Below, one piece after another: positions 54,401 to 64,000 of a stretch of 64,000 bases of DNA; the stretch's first letter is position 1, and each line of letters begins with the position of its first letter. The stretch is from Imbricaverruca yamaguchii. Taxonomy: Eukaryota; Arthropoda; Thecostraca; Neoverrucidae. The notes under the pieces were generated by a model. That model saw only the letters and a list, made by a program, of their open reading frames with translations, made no database searches and was not told where the DNA came from. The stretch covers positions 717,501 through 781,500 of the forward strand of contig JAOTOL010001548.1 in the NCBI GenBank assembly GCA_034440575.1, in the 5' to 3' direction. A program made the translations under genes and the position numbers.

Positions 54401-55305
54401 ACGTGCGAGTGTTAACCTGATAACTGCTGCCAGTAGTCTACTACTGTCAGTTGGTGGAGGATGGGGCACATTTCCTTCCCCTCCAAGTTTTGTTCTATGC
54501 CACCCAGAGAAACGGTTTTCGCCAGGGCTTAATGCCATCCTTCAACTATCAAGGAGCATCAACAAATACTTTTTACCGTTCATTTCCATGTTAGGTCAAA
54601 TAGATCGATGACATGATTTATTCGACTGACGGGTCGATTTTGCCAGTTTCGTAGTTCTAACCGCTAGCGAAGTGGCCTTTGTTAAAGTTTGGATATATCG
54701 ATAACTTAGATTTTGTTCAATATGTTGATATTATCAAAACGCGAATGGAAAGTCAAGGTCAAGTTCTGCACATTCGAACGCAACTGTACCGAACTTCCAA
54801 ACTATGAACGATAGAGCAATGATGCAAAGACGAGTGGACTTGTACTGACAAGACACAAAGATTGGTGTTCATCAAGTAGTCATATTTAACCCGATACTCA
54901 CTCTTAGGAGCATGCTTTTCACACCCATCATCTATTCCACGAATGTGTGCAAGGAATGTCGCAAAATGGAGTGTCGCCCTTTCCATAGGATCTCCTGGAT
55001 CCGTCACGGTCGCATACAGGGACAGAGACAGAGACAGAGACAGACATCTTTTGTAAATTACTTGCTCGTTGACTGTGCAGATGATGCCAAGTATGCCAAG
55101 TATGCCAGCAGATGATCTGGAGTATGCCACATAATGATGAGAGAGAAAAAATCCCAACCGATATTCGGTAATCGCACATCAATTCAGCACAATATTCCAC
55201 CGTGTATGGAAGAGATACAATTTTTAGTCCATAAAAGTACATTTGAAGTCCTATTATCTCTCATCTTACACCATAGTGCATGTAAAACAACGCAAAATTA
55301 TTAGT
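54400..55305. other. No supported gene
   Basis: Short GACAGA run at about 55020-55045 and TGCCAAGTA repeats at 55085-55110. Nothing else is recognised. Confidence 0.5.
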
Positions 55306-57640
55306 AAAGACATAAAGACATATAAGACATAAAAAGATAGGTGCAACTATGGACAACAAAGGCCCTTCTTGGTTGTACTCTGGACACTGAACCATTTGCC
55401 AAGCAAGTCCGTCGATCAGCCTGCCCTGAAATACCGAAAAGCACGCTCTCTATTCTTATATGAATTGACCATGCTGTTTTTAAATATGTTAAATAAAAAG
55501 CGTGCTGCTACTGACAGTGGTTTCCGGCAGCTCGTTTCAGTATTCTGCAACCCTGTTGGTGAAGAAAGACTGTTTTAGTCTTGTCGTGCTTTGATTAACT
55601 TTAATTTTGAATTGATATACAATAATTGCATCATTTCTGTTGAATTCAAAAATGTCCCTGAAACATTCCTGTTCCTGACCGTGAGCCAATGTAAAGACCT
55701 CAATGAGATCTCCTTTGAGCCTGCCATGTCTAAGTGAAAACATATTCAAGTTCTTCAATCTTTCCTCATATGCCAGGTTGCTTACACAATTGACCATTTG
55801 TGTTGCCCTCTTTTGTACTCTCTCTAAAAGCCTAGAATCTTTTGCATGGTTAGGGGACCAGGCTTGAACACAGTATTCCAGATGTGGTCTGACATATGCA
55901 CAGTAAAGCTTCCCAATGACCACAGTAAAGCTTCCCAATGACTTCCTCATTTTTGTATGATATACTATTTACTGCGCCAAGCATTCTTAGTGCCTTCTTC
56001 CTGGCTTCTTTGGTCTATTCTGATGCTCCAATTCTATGTTCAGAATAACACCAAAGTCCTCCTCCTGCTGATTCACAGATAGTACTTGGCCACCCATGAA
56101 GTATGGAACATTTATATGCTGCCTACCTACAGGCATGATTTTGCACTTATCAAAATATATTTTCATTTGCCATTTTTTCGGACCGCTTTACAAGTTCGTC
56201 TAAGTCTTCCTGCAGCGATACCTGCTGGTTGTGTCCTGGTATTGCCCTAAGGACCTTCAAATAATCCGCAAATTTAAAAACGTTACTGCTTAGGCTACTT
56301 TCAATGTTATTTACAAATATAATGAACAATTGTGGCCCCAGTACTGGCTACTGGGGACTCCACTAAGAACATTTGACGATGATGACTTTGTACCTGTATG
56401 ACTTTGACTTTGTAAAAGTAATCATGGCAAAATGTTCTTAGTGGAGTCCCCCAGGAGTCAGTACTGGGGCCACTACTGTTCATTATATTTGTAAATAACA
56501 TTGAAAGTGGTCTAAGTAGTAAAGTTTTGAAATTTGCGGATGATTTGTAGGTCTTTAGGGCAATAACAGGTCAAGATGAGCATACTCGCTGCAAAAAGAC
56601 TTAGACGAACTTGTGAAGTGGTCCGAGGAATGGCAAATTAAATTTATTTTTGATAAGTGCAAAATCATGCATGTAGGTAAGCAGCATATGAAGGCTCCAT
56701 ACTTGATGGGTGGCCAAGTGCTATCAGTGACTCAAGAGGAGAAGGATTTAGGTCTTATTCTAAACACAAAACTGGGGGGCATCAGAACAGACCAAGGAAG
56801 CCAGGAAGAAGGCACTGAGAATGCTCGGGGCTATAAATAGGATTGTATCATACAGAAGTGAGGAAGTGATCAGGAAGCTTTATTGTGCATATGTCAGGCC
56901 ACATTTGGAATACTGCACCCAAGCTTGGTCTCCTAGCTATGAAGGAGATTGTCGGCCTTTAGAGAGAGTACAAAAGAGGGCTACAAAAATGGTTAATGGC
57001 ATAAGCAACCTAGCATATGAGGAAAGATTAAAGAAATTGGATATGTCTTCACTTACATATAGAAGGCTGAGAGGAGATCTCATCGAGGTCTTTAAATTTG
57101 TCCATGGTCTGGAGAGGGGATATCTTGGGGAAGTATTTGAATTGAACAGAAATGATGCAATTAGAGGTCATCAATTCAAAATTAAAGTTAACCACAGCAG
57201 AACAAGGTTAAGGCAGACTTTCTTCACCAACAAGGTAGTAGAACACCGGAACCAGCTGCCAGAAAACATTGTCAGTAGCAGCACATTAAACATCTTTAAA
57301 AACATCATAGACAATCATTATAAGAATAGAGGACTTGCTTTTCAGTTTTACAGGGAGGGCTGATTGACAGATTTGGTGGGCAACTGGTTCAGTGTACAGA
57401 GTGCAGCCAAGAAGGGCCCTTGTGGCTCATAGTTGCACTAATATTTTATGTCTTTATGTCTTTATGTACCATTTAGCATCACTCTCTGCTGTCTAGCTGA
57501 AAGCCTCAACTCTACCCATTTTGGGATGCTACCTGCAATACCATGGACCTGAAGCTGCATCATTAACAGTTTATGGGGTACATTGTCAAAGGCCTTACTA
57601 AAGTCAAGATATACTATATCAACTTGATTTCCCTGATATT
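55306..57640 (-). mobile_element. Decayed CR1 copy (minus), split by a nested CR1
   Basis: 3' tail (TTTATGTC-like) at 55306-55335, then C-terminal ORF2 sequence (LYCAYVRPHLEYCVQAWSPN, NLAYEERLKNLNMFSLRHGR) with frameshifts. It is interrupted at 56395 and resumes at 57465 (GTACCATTTAGCATCACTCT) as far as about 57640. A 23-bp direct duplication (AGTAAAGCTTCCCAATGAC) lies at 55900-55943. Confidence 0.88.
56395..57464 (+). mobile_element. 5'-truncated CR1 inserted in an older CR1
   Basis: Starts within the RT (SGVPQGSVLGPL region) and runs to the (TTTATGTC)n tail at 57440-57464. A TGTACC duplication flanks it (56389-56394 and 57465-57470). Two open parts, 56613-56840 (KWSEEWQIKFIFDKCKIMHV) and 56821-57363 (LYCAYVRPHLEYCTQAWSPS), are separated by one frameshift. 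It is closer to the 8720-12830 element than to its host copy. Confidence 0.9.
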
Positions 57641-58250
57641 TATTGCTGACTGGTACAGTACTTCTACACTTGGACGATATTAACGGAACTTAGGTGTAGG
57701 TATAAGTCGCTATATTTAAGATTTTCTTAAGCCTAATTTTCATCTGGGCATATTTTGTTGGTCGGGCCCTTGCGAAAATCCTGGCTGGGCACCTGATGTC
57801 GACAAACACTCACCAGGATGAGCTTATATCATTTAATGTCCGGATCTATATGTACTGATGCCCGAATGCATTTGGTTTCGTAAGGTAGAGACGCGGCGAT
57901 TTGTATGTTGAATTAAAAATTATGTCTTTAATTTGCGAGCAAGTATCGGGATTTTGTCACAAAACAGGGCTAGTCTTGTAATGCCCCGCATCTGATTTTG
58001 ATAATACCCCAAAGATGTTGGCACAGTAAGAGTGCCAAAGAGCTGTGTAATATCATGACAGGATGCTCCTTTTATTGTCACACAAATTTCTTAGAAAAAA
58101 TACAAATACTATAATGCCAAGATAATATTCAATTTTGTGGGTTCTAAGTTCGCATGAAGTTTTGATCGCATTCCAATGTTTGTGGTACTGTTAGCTAGCC
58201 AAATGGCTACATAATTACGCAATGGAATGTTTTTAATTTTAGCGTTTAGT
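57640..58250. other. No supported gene
   Basis: A/T-rich sequence with no open frame or repeat I can name. Confidence 0.5.
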
Positions 58251-58295
58251 TATGCATGTCTGAGCGACCAACTGCCGCAGCAATAGTTGCAGCCG

Positions 58296-58580
58296 CCACT
58301 GGTGGCGCCAGTTGTCCCGCTGGTGGTGCCAGTTGTCCCGCTGGTGGCGCCAGTTGTCCCGCTGGTGGCCCCAGTTGTCCCGCTGGTGGTGCCAGTTGTC
58401 CCGCTGGTGGCGCCAGTTGTCCCGCTGGTGGCGCCAGTTGTCCCGCTGGAGGCGCCAGTTGTCCCGCTGGTGGCGCCAGTTGTCCCGCTGGTGGTGCTAG
58501 TTGTCCCGCTGGTGGTGCTCGTTATCCCGCTGGTGGCGCCAGTTGTCCCGCTGGTGGCGCCAGTTGTCCCGCTGGTCGTC
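58296..58580. repeat. 21-bp tandem repeat (7 codons), ~13.5 copies
   Basis: Unit GGTGGCGCCAGTTGTCCCGC plus T. It keeps frame: GGASCPA on the plus strand, other heptads in other frames, TSGTTGA on the minus strand. The plus frame 58256-58600 starts MSERPTAAAIVAAAT and stops just after the array. Confidence 0.95.
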
Positions 58581-58599
58581 CGTCGAGCGGTATCGAATA

Positions 58600-61500
58600 A
58601 CCGTTCTGAAGGACGCACTATGAAATTATGTTCTGACTTGCGTCATTGAAGATGAGGCAATAATTATATGCTGGAAAGATGAGTTTGATCACTTCTAAAG
58701 AAGCATGGCCTGAGAGTGATAGTCGCAGTGCAAATGTTATGTAGATGCGGAAAGTGTTGGTTTAGAGCGCTCGTCATCATTACTTGCAAACATAGTATGA
58801 ATATGTGTCCTTCAGGGCACCGTACCGCAGTTTGGGTGTATGTGTTCGATTTGTCGTCTACCAGCTTCTGGAGATGCACGCTCTGAGTTTCTTGGTGTTT
58901 TCCATGAATGCTTCACAAACAAAAAATTTATATTCGATTCGCATGGCCACGTCCTACGCCTACTCAAATTACGCAACATTTTTAAGCAATAGGATGAACG
59001 ACTCAATCATTACCTAAGAAAAGCCGGGGGCCAAAGTGAGCTCTCCCCACACTGGGAGGGTTAAGCAGTAGCTGAAAAAAAACCTGCCTGACATACTCAG
59101 TGGGTAATAACGCCTAACCTGACCAACGTACCCAGCGAGCAAATGCCGGCATGTTCCGCCGACGAGAATATTAATGAATCTGAATATCACAGAACGGTTC
59201 ATAGCTGCTGTTTCATATAGAATATATGAAACAGCGCCCGCCTTAGTATGCAGTCGCAGCAACCTTTTAGTACACTGAAAGCTCACACCCTGACTGCACG
59301 ACACCCTCTCTGCGTATTTTGCATAAGCTTAGCACCGTGGCGAATGTCGCACGATACTCTCTATTCCGACAGAGCTCAGGTGGGTGGTGATTCGATTAAC
59401 GCGGAAAGGTCAGACCGCTAGTTGAGATCGGTCAACCTTTGAAGCAACATCAAAGATTGACAGTCGTGGACGAAGGGTCGCATCAGTTTGAAAGATAAAT
59501 GGTTATGCATGCATTGGCGCCCCCACACTTGATTGCAAGTTACGCTTTATATTATGTTTGCAAATATTTGGCATTACCCCTTGGAGATTGCATGGAAATC
59601 ATATATCAAATCAACTAATGGTCACCTTCCAGCTTCGTTTCCTGCAGACAGTCGAAGTTTGTGATGAGTGGTGGCTTCATTATGTTCTGGAAGCGCTTCA
59701 GCATTTCAAAGTGAACCAGATTGTATGCAATTACATGTTTTAAGTGGCATTGCATTGCATATTGTATTATACTACACCGCAGACACAGCCACTAAGCACG
59801 GTGGGCTCTTCCGGGCTCGTCCAAATGAGCGAGACAAAACAATGAATGAGGATGCGGTTGTCGGTAGTATTTGGATGCTGCTAGTTCGAGTGCATCAGCC
59901 AATGTCTTGGTACCTCGCTGAACAGAACACAGGTAGGCGGATGCAGGGATTAGCAATGCATAAGCAACCGGACATTTGCATGCAAATGAACCGTTTCAAG
60001 GTCGCCAAGGATTTGTGTTGTGACCAATAGTTATTGAGAGTCTTGCAATTACAAGCTGGTAGCGATGAACCAGTGGTGCGTGTTGTACATACATGACACT
60101 ACATTGTAAAAATGATTAGCACTTTTCCTGCTAGTTGCATGCTAAATGGCTGCTTCCGACAAAGCTGTTCGCTAAGAATGCTAGTAACAAGCACCATTCA
60201 AGCAATAACAAACACCATATGTACCATTCGGCTGGAAGGGGCTAATTCTAGCCTGCAGATGCTAGACTGCATAATGAGGATGCTTGATCCTAGCAGCCAT
60301 GGGTGTTATGTCAAGCAGACCAATAGTTCAACTGCTGATATCTAGCACTATTACAGTTCGCTTTTTTTGGTGGGTGATTGAACGCTCTATGGCTGCTCAC
60401 AGTTAGCACCTGGATATTTCAAATGAGCAGCGTGGAAAATGGCGGGAACATTAGCACCTTAGCGCTGCTTAACGAAGCAACTGCGAACTTTCGGCCATTT
60501 TGGTTTGGGATACGATGGCGTGCGGATCGGTACAGTCGTGCGGCAAGATTTCAGTGAAAAAAATAAGTCTCTCTGGGATCAAGAGAACCTCTGAATCCAG
60601 TCACAAGCCAGTCATAGACTGTACAAGGTAGGTGTGCCCTCATACATGTATTTTCGCATGGTATCAATCTAATTATGTCAACATCTTGCCAACCTCGCTT
60701 CATGCACCCCTGCAATACGTGCGCTCTATGACTTATGCAGTTGATGTACCCTCAAGCTATAATAACCAACATACCTGAGCTTGACAACATATCATACTTG
60801 ACAGGCTTAGCAAGGCATATGTGGTATTGCTCTTGGACAAACAAACTTAATTATTATTTGGCATCATTAATCAGCTATGGACTCTAAAAACCTTAGTTGG
60901 CTATGTCAGTTGCAGCTTATTTTGTGGGGATAAGAATTCATTTCTGAGACAATGGTTTTGGGCGGTGTATTGTACCGCTCAGAATGTGTGGTACGTTTGT
61001 CTGAAAAGGTGTTTTTGGGAGGATTTTTGTTTAGAACAAGATGTTTATGAAGGTGACTTAAAATGATAGGACCACTTACTTTCTTTGCAAATGCTTACTT
61101 TTCTGGTTGTGAACAAAATAATGTCAGAAAGGGGCTTTGGGTACAGTGCTTTAATATAGCATAAAGGATTTTTTAATGGAGCATAACCTAACCTAAGCTA
61201 GCACAACCTATATTTCGATGACAAAAATGTGGACCATTTTATTTTCTGAAGATTATCACAATTAAAAAGAAACCTAAACCAGTCTAACCGCACCTAACCT
61301 AGCCTAACCTAAAATACTTTTAAAGAAAAGAAATCCAATGAAAAGCATTGTAAACATTTTTTGGGAAACTTTTCGTTATTATTGTGCTTTAAGGTATTTA
61401 AAAAAATGCACGCATTTGCGTCCATCAAGCAAACAAATGGGGTTGGTTTGGTAAGTTTAGGTTAGCTTAGGTTTTTTAGTTGGACTTTTTAAAAGAAAAA

Positions 61501-61700
61501 ATCAAAAGCGAATTCACACAATTGTTTTCTCATTTGTACTGAAAATAAATGGTCCCATCATCCTAGTCACCATCATAACCATGGTATTCTGAAATAATAA
61601 TCCAACAAATCCAAAAAAAATTCATGACAATAATACCGAATTTATTAGCTGAAAAAAAACTCTAGAATTTATACTATCACCACCTATTGTTGCTACCAGA
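58600..61700. other. No supported gene
   Basis: Contains a 13-bp hairpin at 59207-59235 (loop GAA) and CCTAACC-type words at 61178-61320 and 61455-61480. No frame with recognisable content. Confidence 0.5.
59207..59235. repeat. Hairpin, 13-bp perfect arms
   Basis: GCTGTTTCATATA, loop GAA, TATATGAAACAGC. Confidence 0.93.
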
Positions 61701-61789
61701 TAGATGTACAGGCCTGCCCTAGATGGTCCACCATGGCTCTTTATAACTTCTACCACGTTATGGCCTGAAGACATTACTATGGGTTTCAT

Positions 61790-62060
61790 TGGTTTTGGAA
61801 ATTGCGTTGCGCAGGGGATGGGACAGGGGCAGATACCGGGGAAGGGGTGGGAGACTGGGGGAAGGTGCCTTCCTATGGAAAGGTAGCGCCCCTCTGACCG
61901 GGAAGATGCTCCCTCCAGGTAGGCTTGAGTGCACCCCCCCCTGCCCCTCCGCCCTCACACACACACACACTTTTCAACCAATGGCTGAGAGGAAAGTTTT
62001 CCCCACGCCACACGAAAATTCCTGGATCCACCGCTGTGTGGGGGGGGGGGGAGGGGGGAT
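61790..62060. repeat. Possible old dispersed repeat, G/C-tract rich
   Basis: AGGGGATGGGACAGGGGCAG, CTTGAGTGCACCCCCCCCTG, (CA)n at 61957-61971 and a G-run at 62040-62055. Partly like 23935-24310. No coding claim. Confidence 0.35.
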
Positions 62061-62267
62061 GGGAAGTTGTGTCTGCATTCTTTGCTTCAGAAAAGTATTA
62101 TGCGTACTTACAATTACAATTACAATTTGACGGGGAAGAATATCCGACGATCCTGGTTCTGAATATACTTCCCAATCCCCTGAACAAACATTTAGAACGA
62201 AAGAACAACTGATTTTGCGAGGAAAGAAGATGCCCTTTTCGAAATATATTCAACGAAATCTGTGCAC

Positions 62268-62335
62268 TTATATATATGTATATATATATACATATATATA
62301 CATATATATGCACATATGTGTATGTGTATGTATGT
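62268..62335. repeat. (TATATACA)n low-complexity run
   Basis: Alternating TATATA/CATATA/TGTATG. Confidence 0.92.
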
Positions 62336-62400
62336 GATATAACCGTAGGGTTTAACGTTTAGACTTGAAGCCAATTTGGAGAGCCCATTTGATCATTGTC

Positions 62401-62452
62401 ATTTTGTATATGCTATGGTAGGTCCAGTGACCTACCATAGCATATACAAAAT
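62401..62452. repeat. Perfect hairpin, 24-bp arms, 4-nt loop
   Basis: Left arm 62401-62424 (ATTTTGTATATGCTATGGTA plus GGTC), loop CAGT, exact reverse complement 62429-62452. Nothing continues the symmetry outside. Confidence 0.97.
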
Positions 62453-63079
62453 ACATTCGGTTATTTGTAATATTTGATATTTTATGGCATACCAAAGTTG
62501 ACTTACGACCTTGAATGGAAAAGGCAGTCAGCTAAGCTTCCTTTACCTGAATTATCCTCGGATCGATATTACCCCGAGGACAGTGCCGTCCTGGCTTCCC
62601 CTACTTTTTACTGACTCCAGGTCACAGCCTGGTATCGCCTCCAATAACAGCAGGTGGCCATCACTGGTGTGGGTTTCTGGAAGTTATTGGAAGGGCACTA
62701 CGCATGAAGGAAATGGACAGGCCCAAATGCATCGGGGTTCATATCACGTATAGTCCCATGCTAAAAGTTAAAACTATTGAGATGGCAAGGCCAACATTTA
62801 AATAGTGAGCAAGTGGCCACCCAAAGCATGCGAAGTTACACCCCTGGTACCCATCAGTGGACCCACCCACTATAAGACAACATGCTAGGGATTTATAATA
62901 CTCGGTTTCGAATGGCGCTAACCACATCCTTCCATTTCTTATTTGCGATTTTGAATCCGGATATGTATCTTAACCACCAAAGAAGAAGTGCCAATTAGTG
63001 TTAAAATTCATCCATACTCGAAAGTCGTCACATCGCAATGCACATATCCCCACTTTATCACGTCGCGAAAACATTTTCC

Positions 63080-63250
63080 TCCTTTCTCTGTTATTAACCC
63101 ATCCTATTAAGTCTTTCCGGTTAGATCCTCACACACCGTCTGGGTGTCTTATATTCCAACCTCTAATTTCCAAACTAAGCGTTGCACGGAAACGAAAATA
63201 ATGGCGTCATCTTGCAGCTTGTGGTTTGGGTCAGCATCAAGCAAAGCATG
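63080..63250 (-). mobile_element. TIR element (MITE-like), terminal fragment
   Basis: GATCCTCACACACCGTCTGG, then CCAAACTAAGCGTTGCACGG and AAACGAAAATAATGGCGTCA match the end of the 3135 copy (3165-3260). Confidence 0.65.
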
Positions 63251-63329
63251 GCATGTTTATTTATGGATTTCGCTGTTTTAGAACATTTATATATTAAAGG
63301 TCTTTTTTACTTGATTTTTGCGGCCTATT

Positions 63330-64000
63330 ACCATACTGGGATAAAAAATATTTGATGATGCTGATAGAAGGAAATGGTTCAAGTTTTCCTTTTCACAAAG
63401 CATGTACAACTTTTGGAGCAAAGCTTTTATTTTGCCAAAGGCATCCAGTTCAGCGCGGGCAAGCTATCGTGTGATCTGAAGTCGACAACGTGGATGACTA
63501 ATTATGCAATCAACTGCAGCATATAATGTGAGTTAACTTGCAACTAAATATGGTTTGTTTGTATGTGAACCTAAGGGATATCTGTGCAACTACAAATCCG
63601 TTGGAACTGAGACTTTTGGGCCGACCGTTGAAATGTTGGGATTGAAGATAATTACCAAGAAGATAGAAGAAAATTGCTTACTCGACGCGAAGAAGCATGT
63701 CACAAAAAGCTTGGAGGAACGCTTTGATCTTGCCATAGGCACCTATGTTACATTGGGTCAAAATAGTAATGTCCTTACCTTCGGCAACATTAGTCGTGCA
63801 TGATGCTATGCTGTATAGCACACGATGTAGGTCAGCTTGAAACCAAATATGGCGATATGTGTCCATTGGACAGATTTGGAAAGTTCCTGTCGCTGACAAA
63901 GTGTTGACAAATTGTTTTTCCCTGACCTTTGCCACATTGGGATTCAAAATATTCCATAGTGAAGATAGAAGGAAAGAGTTTGCGCGGCGCGAAAGAGCAT
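63330..64000. repeat. Diverged ~300-bp tandem repeat at window edge
   Basis: The motif TTGGGATTGAAGAT...AGATAGAAGAAAA recurs at about 63337, 63636 and 63937, and CAAATATGG at about 63546 and 63846: a period of about 300 bp, continuing off the window. One unit holds an 82-codon plus-strand frame (63555-63803: GTETFGPTVEMLGLKIITKK, NCLLDAKKHVTKSLEE) whose product I do not recognise. Confidence 0.65.

Noticed and set aside
61178..61480. Arthropod-type telomeric (TTAGG)n
   Set aside because: Only scattered CCTAACC words, no tandem run.

Overview
The window is animal nuclear DNA, most likely from an arthropod or another invertebrate. It has long introns, CR1 and gag-EN-RT non-LTR retrotransposons, tRNA-headed SINEs, a hammerhead motif of the Penelope type, and an unusual load of minisatellites. 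Species cannot be fixed from sequence alone.

One cellular gene dominates positions 41947 to 5552 on the minus strand. I assembled it from splice sites, intron phases and conserved cysteines as a chordin-like (CHRDL1/2-type) secreted BMP antagonist. Exon 1 encodes a signal peptide and ends in phase 1. Three von Willebrand type C (VWC) modules follow, split over exons 2+3, 4+5 and 6+7, and all enter and leave in phase 1. Exons 8 and 9 resemble the conserved CHRDL C-terminal region. A candidate last exon at 5694-5552 has a stop codon and an overlapping AATAAA. The ten exons sum to 1299 nt, or 432 residues, close to known CHRDL proteins. Exons 1-9 are well supported as a set; exon 10 is tentative.

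The most unusual structure is that several minisatellites are anchored on splice sites of this gene. Downstream of exon 3, a 39-bp unit made of the exon end plus its 5' splice site is repeated nine times, in frame and without stops. Exon 4 has tandem repeats at both edges, carrying copies of its acceptor on one side and its donor on the other. Exon 6 is preceded by about 14 copies of a 55-bp unit, each carrying the 3' splice site and the first exon bases. A 31-bp minisatellite lies just upstream of exon 1, next to a GCC-rich leader.

Mobile DNA by region: 128-4460 is a decayed gag-EN-RT element (minus) split by an 834-bp TIR element; 8720-12830 is a CR1 element in intron 8 with both ORFs open; 15790-17590 holds two Penelope-like fragments with hammerhead-like motifs and a 330-bp palindrome; 30328 and 45545 are tRNA-headed SINEs; 47700-52740 has an RT fragment followed by a second gag-EN element, again split by the TIR element; 55306-57640 is a CR1 fragment with another CR1 inserted in it. 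The right end (63330-64000) enters a diverged tandem array of about 300 bp per unit. Positions 57700-62260 show no gene I can support apart from a 21-bp repeat with an open frame.
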